Position numbers and translations under genes: made by a program. Below are positions 1 through 6,049 of a DNA stretch of 9,564 nucleotides, piece by piece (within the stretch, counting starts at the first letter, position 1; each line of letters starts with the position of its first letter). Origin of the DNA: UBA4738 sp002413305 (GTDB lineage: Bacteria > Actinomycetota > UBA4738); the NCBI GenBank assembly GCA_036847185.1, contig DAIUAM010000079.1, positions 1-9,564 of the forward strand. Direction: 5' to 3'. A model generated the notes under the pieces. The model worked only from the letters and a program-made list of their open reading frames with translations. It did not search any database and was not told the origin of the DNA.

Positions 1-2
1 AC

Positions 3-368
3 GGATTTCAGGCCCCCTACATGTGGGGCCCGAAGCCCGGCTCCAACCTGGACACCCAACCTGGACAACCCCACCCTGTCCAGGTTGTCCAGGTTGGAGC
101 TGACCTGCGGAAACAGGTCCCCACACAGCCCAACCTGGACAACCGAAATGGGTTCGGGGAAGCCGAGTCGGAGGCCAGCTCCGAAGTCTCCACCGAGGGC
201 GACACCTGCGAGGTCTGCCACGGGTCGCTCCCCAAGGTGTTCCCCAACCAGCGACGCCATCCGGCCTGCCTTGACGGCGAGCCCTGGCTTGACGGCGCGG
301 GCGCCCAGTCCGAGGACCCCGTCGAGGTGTTCCGAGAAGTGTTCCCGGGCGCGGAGGTCATCGAGTGA
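3..368 (+). CDS. C-terminal end of a larger protein with a Cys/His zinc tail, possibly phage primase/helicase (5' truncated by window)
   Basis: The frame is open to the left edge of the window, so the ATG at 21 is probably internal and the gene begins upstream. Counting from that ATG, there is a low-complexity linker (residues 8-45) with NLD, QPGQ and VQVVQV runs. A small metal-binding-like motif follows, with C63 and C66 in TCEVCHG and H80 and C83 in HPAC, and then an acidic tail. A linker followed by a CxxC...HPxC tail is, from memory of the family, typical of the C termini of primase/polymerase or helicase proteins in actinobacterial phages and plasmids. That assignment is inference, because no catalytic domain is in the window. 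The stop overlaps the next gene in a GTGA. The linker is encoded by a DNA repeat family described separately. Confidence 0.6.
   Translation, partial: GFQAPYMWGPKPGSNLDTQPGQPHPVQVVQVGADLRKQVPTQPNLDNRNGFGEAESEASSEVSTEGDTCEVCHGSLPKVFPNQRRHPACLDGEPWLDGAGAQSEDPVEVFREVFPGAEVIE
43..141. repeat. Five-copy CCAACCTGGACA repeat cluster in both orientations
   Basis: CCAACCTGGACA occurs on the plus strand at 43-54, 56-67 and 130-141. It occurs inverted at 77-87 (11-bp core) and 86-97. Two nested perfect inverted repeats result: 57-67 with 77-87 (11 bp, 9-nt loop) and 40-54 with 86-100 (15 bp). The copies lie in different reading phases of the surrounding coding region. Copies 1 and 5 read NLD, copy 2 reads QPGQ, and the inverted copies read VQV. 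The DNA word is therefore conserved while the peptide is not. A binding site such as iterons or an origin is a plausible reading, and simple repeat spread is the alternative. Confidence 0.8.
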
Positions 369-547
369 ATTTCACCCCGAGACAGGAGCGCGCCCTGGAT
401 ATCGTCTCAGGCCTCGTTGCCGATGCTGTGGTTCGCAACGACTGGGCCTCGGCCGAGAAGCTGCTGGATGGCCTGTTCCGCCGGAGCGGCCTGGACCCGC
501 CGGTCGAATCGACGGAACGCGGAGAGCGAGGACACCTCGATGCGTGA
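365..547 (+). CDS. Small protein of unknown function, coupled to upstream gene
   Basis: 60 residues, starting at a GTG inside the GTGA overlap with the preceding stop. The first 40 residues look like a compact helical unit (RQERALDIVSGLVADAV, then SAEKLLDGLF), followed by a charged tail. I do not recognise the family and see no catalytic motif. Its place between a putative replication protein and a SWIM-finger protein, with overlaps on both sides, supports translation as part of an early-type operon. The coding frame is clean and GC-ending codons dominate. Its function cannot be told from sequence. Confidence 0.65.
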   Translation: MNFTPRQERALDIVSGLVADAVVRNDWASAEKLLDGLFRRSGLDPPVESTERGERGHLDA

Positions 548-791
548 GAACGCCTCCTCGAAGGCCGACAGGCTGTTGACATGCGGTCGGCTGACCGTCG
601 AATGGATCGACGCCTCCACGATCCGAGCGACCGTTCGGGGGGACAGCGCCGAGGTGTACCGCGTGGGCTTTCAGCCCGGCCGTGGCTGGTCGTGTACCTG
701 CGCGGCGTTCACGAGGTGCTCCCACGTCCTGGCGCTGCAACGCGTGGCGCTGGTCCCGGCCCCGAGGCGATGGGCGGAGGCGGCGACGTGA
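540..791 (+). CDS. Small SWIM-type zinc-finger protein
   Basis: 83 residues from the ATG at 540, which overlaps the end of the previous gene by 8 nt. The open frame extends further upstream, but the start at 540 fits the operon spacing. Residues 18-48 form a likely beta-rich segment (LTVEWIDASTIRATVRGDSAEVYRVGF). It is followed by C52-x-C54-x5-C60-x-H62, which matches the SWIM zinc-finger pattern CxCx(n)CxH. SWIM domains bind zinc and mediate DNA or protein contacts. Small stand-alone SWIM proteins are common in phages and plasmids of high-GC bacteria and sit near replication genes, as here. Specific DNA targets are not known, and the nearby repeat families are untested candidates. Confidence 0.8.
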   Translation: MRENASSKADRLLTCGRLTVEWIDASTIRATVRGDSAEVYRVGFQPGRGWSCTCAAFTRCSHVLALQRVALVPAPRRWAEAAT

Positions 792-1075
792 CCGGCCCGC
801 CGACTTGCTCGACATGCCGTCAGCCCTGGCTCCTGTGGCACGGCATGGACGAACCATCCGGTCCCGGTCGGCCGCATCCGGACGGCGAGTGTTACTGGTG
901 CTCGAAGATCGCGGCGACGGCGAATGGCGGACTGCCGACCGCGCAGGTCCGAGGCACCGTGCTCGATCAACTGCTGGCCAGCTTCGATGCGGCCGACGAC
1001 AGACTGACGGCTCGCCTTCGCGGCATCAGGTACTCGGTCAGCCTCGGTGGTCAGACCTTGGAGCTGATGGCATGA
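788..1075 (+). CDS. Small putative zinc-binding protein with two CxxC pairs
   Basis: 95 residues, starting at the GTG of a GTGA overlap with the SWIM gene. C7-x2-C10 and C35-x2-C38 (CSTC and CYWC) form a likely four-cysteine zinc site across residues 7-38. A helix-rich C-terminal part follows (residues 53-80). Such treble-clef or zinc-ribbon-like small proteins are frequent in phage early operons, but I cannot name a family. The helix with alternating charged residues could mediate oligomerisation. It is the last well-supported gene before the repeat-rich stretch ahead of the terminase. Confidence 0.7.
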   Translation: MTGPPTCSTCRQPWLLWHGMDEPSGPGRPHPDGECYWCSKIAATANGGLPTAQVRGTVLDQLLASFDAADDRLTARLRGIRYSVSLGGQTLELMA

Positions 1076-1080
1076 GCGCC

Positions 1081-1170
1081 GCACGTCCGAGTCTATGCAG
1101 GTCGAGGCCAGTCTATGCAGGGAGGCAGGGAGTGCATAGTCCGGGGGTGGAGTGCATGCGGGGGGGGACC
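1081..1170. repeat. Four-unit 20-bp array of TATGCA/TGCATA motifs
   Basis: GTCTATGCAGG occurs at 1091-1101 and again at 1111-1121, exactly 20 bp apart. The inverted form GGAGTGCAT occurs at 1129-1137 and 1149-1157, also exactly 20 bp apart. The cores TATGCA (1094, 1114), TGCATA (1133) and TGCATG (1153) are therefore stepped by 20, 19 and 20 bp, two direct copies facing two inverted copies. Spacing near two helical turns would place all sites on one face of the helix. An isolated inverted copy TGCATA lies at 1290-1295. The site could be an operator array or a terminase recognition site, since it lies upstream of the small terminase gene. Confidence 0.75.
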
Positions 1171-1279
1171 GCGCGCAATCCCTGCCCAACGGCAAGCACA
1201 CTCCCATCGAGACCGCGCGTGGTACCGGTTCGATTGGGCGAGATCACAACAATCCGGCGACAGCCGGGAGGGAGGGGCC

Positions 1280-1507
1280 GTGAAGTCCGTGCATAACCGC
1301 AGGTCAGAGGCCTATTTCGTGCTCCCCGGCCCCCGCCGGCGCTCAGGTTCCGGATTCGTTGCAGCGCCAACAACAACGCGTGAGCCCTCACCCGAAGCCG
1401 CCCGGATGGACGGCTCCGCCCTCTCTCTCGCCTTCGCGGAAAGTATGCAGTCCCGTCCGAGTCGGCGTGAGCCCTCGGAAAAGTATGCAGAGAGGGTGAA
1501 GCTGTGA
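1280..1507 (+). CDS. Possible small protein overlapping the repeat region
   Basis: A frame of 75 residues from the GTG at 1280, preceded by a purine-rich GGGAGGGAGGGG that could serve as a ribosome binding site. It ends in a GTGA overlap with the terminase start at 1504, the same junction style as its neighbours, which is the main argument for it. Against it, the translation is rich in Ser, Pro and Arg with no recognisable fold, third-position GC bias is weaker than in flanking genes, and the sequence carries several copies of the TATGCA repeat. It may instead be an untranslated leader. Confidence 0.3.
   Translation: MKSVHNRRSEAYFVLPGPRRRSGSGFVAAPTTTREPSPEAARMDGSALSLAFAESMQSRPSRREPSEKYAERVKL
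1378..1490. repeat. Second repeat set ahead of the terminase gene
   Basis: GCGTGAGCCCTC occurs at 1378-1389 and 1465-1476. CGGAAAGTATGCAG at 1437-1450 is nearly repeated as CGGAAAAGTATGCAG at 1476-1490. The two TATGCA cores (1444 and 1484) are 40 bp apart, twice the 20-bp step of the upstream array. CGTCCGAGTC at 1454-1463 also occurs beside the first array at 1084-1093. The last copy ends 13 nt before the terminase start codon. Confidence 0.65.
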
Positions 1508-1827
1508 AGCCGCCGACCCCGCCGAAGGGCCTCTCTGCTGCCTCTCGGGAGTGGTTCCGCCACGTCGTCGCCGAGTACGACGTCCAGCCCCACCAGGTGC
1601 TCCTCCTCCGCGCCGCCTGCGAGGCGTTCGACGAGTACACGCGCGCTCGGGCCCTGGTCGCGAAGGAGGGCCAGATCGTCGAGGGGCGATACGGGCCCAG
1701 GGTCCATCCCGCCGTGGCCATCGCCCGCGACGCGAGGATCGCGTTCATGCGCGCGACCCGCGAGCTCGCCCTGGACGATGCCGCCCCGCCGGATCCTCGG
1801 CCACCGAGGGGGGGTCGGTACACTTGA
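1504..1827 (+). CDS. Phage terminase small subunit, P27 family
   Basis: 107 residues from a GTG preceded by AGAGAGGGTGAAG. The protein recognises phage DNA to start packaging and hands it to the large terminase. Visible family hallmarks are the N-terminal helical segment LSAASREWFRHVVAEYDVQPH (10-30), a long helix with LLLRAACEAFDEYTRARALVAKEG (about 33-56), and the conserved RYGPRVHPAVAIARDAR stretch (62-78) that P27-type small subunits carry as HPAVxIxRDAR. The length fits the family. No large terminase gene follows. The repeats directly upstream are candidate binding sites, as small terminase sites in several phages lie in or next to the gene. It ends in a TTGA overlap with the next gene. 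Confidence 0.9.
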   Translation: MKPPTPPKGLSAASREWFRHVVAEYDVQPHQVLLLRAACEAFDEYTRARALVAKEGQIVEGRYGPRVHPAVAIARDARIAFMRATRELALDDAAPPDPRPPRGGRYT

Positions 1828-2222
1828 CCAGACGGCGACGGACCGCATGGCGCTCGCGGCGCCTGGCCGGCCTCGACCGCCTCAACGCGGTGACCGCGCT
1901 TTTCCTCCCGCCCGACTCCGACGACCCTGACGCCATCGAGGCCTACGTGAACCGGTACCTCGACCTGCGCGAGGACCTCGATCGCGTCGACACGGACGGC
2001 GAGTCCTGGGCCCGGGCGGTGCTGGAGTTCGACGTCGAACCCGCGCTGGAGGCCGACCCGCGACTTGATCTCCTGTACGGCCCCAACAGCCCCGAGGCCG
2101 AGCTGGCCGCCGCCGTCGCCAGGGAGAACAGCGACCGAATGGCGGTGCTGGCCAGGGCCGAATTGCGCCGGAAAGTTGGAAAGGAAGGCGGAAACCCGCC
2201 CCGAGCGAAGGGAGCACCATGA
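1824..2222 (+). CDS. Unknown acidic protein of the terminase/tape-measure module
   Basis: 132 residues from the TTG at 1824, in a TTGA overlap with the terminase stop. A G-rich GAGGGGGGG about 9 nt upstream may act as the ribosome binding site. The first 20 residues are very basic (TRRRRTAWRSRR). A strongly acidic middle follows (PDSDDPDAIEAYVNRYLDLREDLDRVDTDGESWARAVLEFDVEP), then a helical C terminus. I do not recognise it. At this position a complete phage would carry the large terminase and portal, and this protein is far too short and lacks Walker motifs, so it is neither. It ends in an ATGA overlap with the next gene. Confidence 0.6.
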   Translation: MTRRRRTAWRSRRLAGLDRLNAVTALFLPPDSDDPDAIEAYVNRYLDLREDLDRVDTDGESWARAVLEFDVEPALEADPRLDLLYGPNSPEAELAAAVARENSDRMAVLARAELRRKVGKEGGNPPRAKGAP

Positions 2223-2902
2223 CCAAGGACGTGAACATCGCCAGGAGAACGCCGCGCAGGGAGGCGGCCCCGCCGGTTGAGGCGGTCCCTGTCTCCCAGG
2301 TAGACGCCGACGGATTCTCTCCGAAGGTGCGCGCGCTCCTCGAACGCTCAGGAACCCCGTTCGGGGAGGCGGCCGAGACGGCGCGCAGGGACGAACTCGA
2401 CCAGGCGCAGGCCGGGTTCCAAGCCGCCCTGGCAGCCGCCCGCGGCGAGCCCGTCCCGAGGATGGCTCCTGCCGATCCGCCGCCGGCTGCGATGGAGGCC
2501 ATGCAGGCTTCTGCCGCCCGCCTCGCCGCCCTGGAGACGGAAGCGGCAGCTGTCACCGAGGAGCTGCTCCGGTCGGCGGATGATCCGGCCGGGATCCTGA
2601 AGCTGCGGGCCCGTCGGGCGGCCATCGCGGAGCAGATCGTCGCCGCCCGGATCATCGCGGCCGAGGCGAGTCTGGTCGTCGTCGCAGCTCGCCAGGACGC
2701 TCTCGTTCCGGTGGAGGCCGAGGCGTCGGCAAGGATACTCGCCCTCAAGACAGCGGAGCAGATCGTCGCCTTCGAACTCGACCAGGCCACGAGCGCCGTG
2801 GGCCAGGTCCGCGGGGCGCAGATTACGCAGGGCCGAAACGTCTATCGGGCCGAGGAGGCCGTCGCCGCGGTCCGAGACGCCGCCGCCGGGGGTGCCTCAT
2901 GA
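2219..2902 (+). CDS. Alanine-rich coiled-coil protein, unknown
   Basis: 227 residues from the ATG of an ATGA overlap. Residues 1-40 are basic and proline-containing and likely disordered. From about residue 45 to the end the sequence is almost continuous alanine-, glutamate- and arginine-rich helix with coiled-coil character, with a Pro-rich break near 78-91. No signal peptide, membrane segment or catalytic motif is visible. Long helical proteins in phage late operons can be capsid scaffolds or tail assembly factors, but no capsid gene is present to support either role. Codon usage matches the neighbouring genes. Confidence 0.65.
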   Translation: MTKDVNIARRTPRREAAPPVEAVPVSQVDADGFSPKVRALLERSGTPFGEAAETARRDELDQAQAGFQAALAAARGEPVPRMAPADPPPAAMEAMQASAARLAALETEAAAVTEELLRSADDPAGILKLRARRAAIAEQIVAARIIAAEASLVVVAARQDALVPVEAEASARILALKTAEQIVAFELDQATSAVGQVRGAQITQGRNVYRAEEAVAAVRDAAAGGAS

Positions 2903-3120
2903 CCTCGATGGACCGTCTGATCCGGGATGCCGCCCGATCAACGAGGTACGGCGAGCTCATCCTCCGGGATACGAACGCCGACGACACCCCGGGCGGCCAG
3001 GGGCCGCTCGAGGACAGCGCCAAGCCCGCCGCGGCCGACGTGAAAGTGCCGCCTGAGCCCTCGGCGCTCTTGGATTCATCGATCCGTCAGCGGGGACGTG
3101 CGGCCAGGAGGAACAGATGA
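2899..3120 (+). CDS. Small protein before the tape-measure gene, unknown
   Basis: 73 residues, with ATGA overlaps at both ends. It opens with a short amphipathic segment (MDRLIRDAARSTRYGELILRD), continues into a Gly-, Pro- and Asp-rich middle, and ends in a very basic tail (RQRGRAARRNR). In tailed phages this position is held by tail assembly chaperones, often made with a programmed frameshift. I see neither similarity to those nor a slippery site here. Function unknown; translation is supported mainly by the tight overlaps. Confidence 0.55.
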   Translation: MTSMDRLIRDAARSTRYGELILRDTNADDTPGGQGPLEDSAKPAAADVKVPPEPSALLDSSIRQRGRAARRNR

Positions 3121-5135
3121 GCGGCGAGGCCTTCACCCTTCGCGGTCTGGTCTCTCTGGCCGGTACCGGAACCGCCACGACCGAGCTTGCAGCGCTGGAC
3201 GCCGAAGTCAAGACCGCCGGCACATCTGCCACGGGATTGGGCACGAAGTTCACCTCGCTTGACTCGACGGCCTCGAAGCTGGGCGTTACCACCGGCGGCC
3301 TCGGCGGCAAGCTCGGTGCGCTGACCGGGCTGTCCACCAAGGCGGGAACGGGCCTGTTCGGACTCTCCTCTGCAGCGACGATCGGTGTCGGGGCGTTCGC
3401 CGCGCTCGCGGTCGGCGTCGGAGTGACGGCGGTCCACGCCTACGACGCGCACGAAGCGGCGCTGGTCCAGCTACAGAACTCCCTCTCGAACAACGCCGGG
3501 CTGATCCACGCGAATACGAGCGAGTTCGACCAACTGGCCGACTCCATCATGAAGACGACCGGGGTGTCGCGCGACGAGATCGTGGCTGCGGCCGCGGTCG
3601 GGGCACGGTTCGCCACCACCACCGACCAGCTGAAGGCCATGATCCCGGTGGCCGTCGACCTGTCGGTCAAGCTGGGCGTTGACGTCCCGACGGCCATGAA
3701 GATGATCGGCGTCGCCTCAGAAGGCAACACCCGGGCGCTGAAGGCGCTGGGGATCAACACGGCCGGCGCGTCCACTGCGCTCAAGGGGATGGCCGATCAG
3801 GGCGACCGGACGGCGTGGGTCCTTGATCAGATCAAGCCGAAGGTGCAGGGCGTCGCCGATGCGATGGGCAAGACGCTGGGCGGCCAGATCAACATCTTGA
3901 AGGGCCAGATACACGACCTGGAGATCGAGCTCGGCGGACAGCTGACCCCGACCCTTGCCACTACCGCCAAGGGGATAAACATCGCTTTCGGGCCCGCGAT
4001 GACCGCGGTGGTGAAGGCGGCGGGAGACGCGTTCAGGGTGCTTGGCGAACGGATCGCGTGGCCGGCCATAGCAGCCGGTCAGTTTGTGGCCGGGCTCGTA
4101 TCGCTGACGGGGGTCATGGGCAACGCCGACCAGAAAGCGGCGGTCTACGCGGCTCAGATGCAGACCGTCGGCGGGCGGCAGAAAGATGCCGAGACAACGG
4201 CTAAGGCGCTGGCTTTGGCGAACGCCGGCCTGGGCACGACGACCAGCGGCGTGGGCACGGCGGTGACCGGCCTATCCCTCCAGGACCAGCTCCTCATAGC
4301 CTCGCAGACGGGTGTCATCAGCCAGCAGAAGCTCCTCGGACAGTCGATGGTGGACAGCACCAACGCGATGGTGGCTAACGCCAACGCCGCCCGTACAGAC
4401 AAGCTGTCGCTGGACTCCCTCGCCGGGGGGTTCATAGCGGTTGCCTCGGACGTTGCCAGTACTACGACGGCTACGGACACGCTGAACGCCGCTGAGGCAA
4501 CTCTGACCAAGGATGAGAAAAGCGGCCACGCTACCCGCGCGCAACTCGCCGCCGACCATGCGGCTGTGGCGGCTGCTGCGATTGCTGCCACGACGGCGCA
4601 CATCTCGCTGACGGATTCCGTCCTCAACTTCGTCAATCAGGAAGTCGCCGCCGGCGTTCCGATGTCGCAGGTCATCGCGGACGTGAAGTCTCAGGGCGCG
4701 GCGGCTGGCGTGTCCAAGGGTGACATGGCCACGCTGGTCGCGATAGTCCAGGCCTACATCGACAAGATCAACAACATCCCGCCCTCGAAGACGACCACCG
4801 TCACCTTCGATACCATTTACCGTCAGAGCGGCAGCCCGGTCAGCCTACGGCAGCACGGCGGTCCCGTCCAGGCCGGCCAGCCCTACATCGTCGGCGAGAA
4901 GCGGCCGGAGTTGTTCGTGCCCGATACCAAGGGCCGGATCGAGCCGAGCGTGCCCGATACCAAGGGCCGGATCGAGCCGAGCGTCCCCGCCGGGTTCGAC
5001 CGCGGCGCTGGTGGCGGTGGCGGACAGACCCGGGCCGGGGTCACAATCTACGGCGATGTGAACGTGACCCAAGCGGCCGCCACCGGCGAAGACGTCCTGC
5101 GCGAGCTCGCCTGGCTTGCGCTGACCGCAGCCTAG
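3117..5135 (+). CDS. Phage tail tape measure-like protein
   Basis: 672 residues from the ATG in an ATGA overlap. In phages this protein sets tail length and helps DNA entry. Residues 1-75 are Gly-, Thr- and Ala-rich. A long hydrophobic stretch at about 79-105 (GLSSAATIGVGAFAALAVGVGV) follows. Residues 110-285 match the conserved tape-measure region as I remember it (TGVSRDEIVAAAAVGARFATTTDQL; then IGVASEGNTRALKALGINT; then MGKTLGGQINILKGQ). The C-terminal part carries the typical GGPVQAGQPYIVGEKRPELFVP segment. The length is short to ordinary for the family. A 33-bp tandem duplication doubles VPDTKGRIEPS near the C terminus. No major tail, tube or baseplate genes flank it, which is unusual. 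Confidence 0.88.
   Translation: MSGEAFTLRGLVSLAGTGTATTELAALDAEVKTAGTSATGLGTKFTSLDSTASKLGVTTGGLGGKLGALTGLSTKAGTGLFGLSSAATIGVGAFAALAVGVGVTAVHAYDAHEAALVQLQNSLSNNAGLIHANTSEFDQLADSIMKTTGVSRDEIVAAAAVGARFATTTDQLKAMIPVAVDLSVKLGVDVPTAMKMIGVASEGNTRALKALGINTAGASTALKGMADQGDRTAWVLDQIKPKVQGVADAMGKTLGGQINILKGQIHDLEIELGGQLTPTLATTAKGINIAFGPAMTAVVKAAGDAFRVLGERIAWPAIAAGQFVAGLVSLTGVMGNADQKAAVYAAQMQTVGGRQKDAETTAKALALANAGLGTTTSGVGTAVTGLSLQDQLLIASQTGVISQQKLLGQSMVDSTNAMVANANAARTDKLSLDSLAGGFIAVASDVASTTTATDTLNAAEATLTKDEKSGHATRAQLAADHAAVAAAAIAATTAHISLTDSVLNFVNQEVAAGVPMSQVIADVKSQGAAAGVSKGDMATLVAIVQAYIDKINNIPPSKTTTVTFDTIYRQSGSPVSLRQHGGPVQAGQPYIVGEKRPELFVPDTKGRIEPSVPDTKGRIEPSVPAGFDRGAGGGGGQTRAGVTIYGDVNVTQAAATGEDVLRELAWLALTAA
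4917..4982 (+). repeat. Perfect 33-bp tandem duplication in the tape-measure gene
   Basis: Positions 4917-4949 are repeated identically at 4950-4982, adding a second in-frame copy of the 11-residue VPDTKGRIEPS. Identity at every third codon position indicates a recent slippage or unequal-crossover event and not a maintained protein repeat. It lies directly after the conserved GEKRPELF segment, so it may lengthen a flexible C-terminal linker. Confidence 0.95.
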
Positions 5136-5144
5136 AAAGGGGAG
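5136..5144 (+). promoter_or_regulatory. Ribosome binding site for the TTG-started gene
   Basis: AAAGGGGAG ends 6 nt before the TTG at 5151. It fixes this TTG as the start, since the frame has no ATG or GTG at a sensible position. It is the first junction in this module with a real gap and a separate ribosome binding site instead of a stop-start overlap. Confidence 0.7.
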
Positions 5145-5150
5145 CATCCG

Positions 5151-5546
5151 TTGGACATCGAGGTCGACGGCAACAGCCCGGAGGGTAGGGCGGCGAGAGA
5201 GCTGGCCCGCGAGCTCGTCTCGATCCGGACCCTGGAACACGGCATCAGTCCGCTGTTCAATGAGGCTGTGCGGCGGGCTGTCGAGTACGCGGTCGCACCT
5301 CTCGCCACGCCGGAAGGCGAGCCCCCGTTCGAGGTCCCGAAGCAGGTTCAGGTCCGCCTCGCTTCCCTCATCGCCGCCCTGTGTGGGGTCGCCAAGCACG
5401 CGCTCTGGGCCGCCGCCGAGGACCTGTTCGTGCGGCAGGGCGGGAACATCGAAGCCCCTGTCCTGGAGCAGGAGGGCTTCTCCGAGGCGGTCGCGAAGGT
5501 GCTGGCCATCGTCATGCGCGCGCTGGCGAGCGAGAGCGGCTTCTGA
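5151..5546 (+). CDS. Unknown helical protein downstream of the tape measure
   Basis: 131 residues from a TTG with a clear AAAGGGGAG ribosome binding site. The protein is mostly helical: RAARELARELVSIRTLEHGISPLFNEAVRRAVEYAVAPLA (13-52), then LASLIAALCGVAKHALWAAAEDLFVRQGG (70-98) and a C-terminal helix (FSEAVAKVLAIVMRALASE). No transmembrane segment or enzyme motif stands out. The position after a tape measure is normally held by a distal tail protein, but that protein is larger and beta-rich, so this is something else. It probably belongs to the same transcript as the tape-measure gene. Confidence 0.7.
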   Translation: MDIEVDGNSPEGRAARELARELVSIRTLEHGISPLFNEAVRRAVEYAVAPLATPEGEPPFEVPKQVQVRLASLIAALCGVAKHALWAAAEDLFVRQGGNIEAPVLEQEGFSEAVAKVLAIVMRALASESGF

Positions 5547-5565
5547 GGGCGGACGGCGCTGGGCG

Positions 5566-5762
5566 GTGACAGCCGGACGGATCGAACCGGAGCGGCTCGC
5601 GGGCATCCTCGGGGTACCGGTTCGCCTGGTGGTCATGGCCCCCGAGAGCCGGCAGGTCCCCCACGTCCGCGACCCGAGCCGGACCATGAGGCCTGGCGGA
5701 TCCGGCCGGATCACCTGCCGCGATGGTGGACCTTCTTCGATGAGCTGTTCGCGCCGGATTGA
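5566..5762 (+). pseudogene. Small gene apparently broken by a one-base frameshift
   Basis: The GTG at 5566 opens a frame with a protein-like N-terminal half (GRIEPERLAGILGVPVRLVV, then SRQVPHVRDP). After about 5673 that frame turns into Ser-, Arg- and Gly-rich sequence, while the -1 frame becomes protein-like (PDHEAWRIRPDHLPRWWTFF) and stops at 5760-5762. Restoring one C in the CCC run at 5673-5675 would join them into one protein of about 65 residues. I do not recognise the family. It could be a true mutation, a sequencing error in a C run, or, less likely, programmed frameshifting, as no classical slippery heptamer is seen. Confidence 0.45.
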
Positions 5763-5866
5763 CCCCAGGACGGGCTGAAACGGCGTTGGCTGGCACATCG
5801 GCACGTCCGAAGGCCTTTGCGTCGCTCCTGGGTACAGTGGGTCAGTTTGAATGAGGGCCTGCGACG

Positions 5867-6049
5867 CTACGGGACGCGCCGATCGACATCGAACTTCGGC
5901 GGGTCTTCACTCCAAGCGTCGAAGTTCACGCTGAACGTCTTGAAGAAGTCGCTACGCCCCACCACGGTGATCTTCAGTTCCTGGACGACAAGGAGGCTTG
6001 TGGCAAAGAGCCTTCCGCCGTAACGGGCAGCCGCCGAAGCCGGGACGTA
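5867..6049 (-). pseudogene. Minus-strand C-terminal gene fragment, unknown
   Basis: On the minus strand an open frame runs from a TAG at 6052-6050 to a TAG at 5869-5867 without a convincing start codon. Its distal half reads like a real protein end (LKITVVGRSDFFKTFSVNF and on to DPPKFDVDRRVP), with mixed hydrophobic and acidic residues and mostly GC-ending codons. The plus-strand frame over the same bases shares its wobble position, so codon bias cannot decide between them; the plus-strand translation is Ser- and Arg-rich and less protein-like. Probably a remnant left by recombination. No function assigned. Confidence 0.3.

Noticed and set aside
1119..1167. Possible G-quadruplex from G-runs in the repeat array
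   Set aside because: Loops between runs are about 12 nt, too long for a convincing quadruplex.
1221..1232. GGTACCGGTTCG shared with 5613-5624
   Set aside because: A 12-base repeat in 9.5 kb of GC-rich DNA is expected by chance, and the contexts differ.
1072..1296. A 74-residue frame starting in an ATGA overlap with the zinc-binding gene
   Set aside because: The translation is almost free of acidic residues, Arg- and Pro-rich, and consists largely of the TATGCA repeat array. The overlap alone is not enough support.
1882..2790. Minus-strand open frame of 302 residues
   Set aside because: Antisense to two well-overlapped plus-strand genes; Ala-, Ser- and Arg-rich shadow.
5699..5712. Perfect 14-bp palindrome GATCCGGCCGGATC
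   Set aside because: It lies within the coding part of the frameshifted small gene, with no spacer for a hairpin loop, no T tract and no second copy.
4845..5804. Minus-strand open frame of 319 residues
   Set aside because: Antisense to the tape-measure C terminus, its tandem duplication and the 131-aa gene; low-quality translation.
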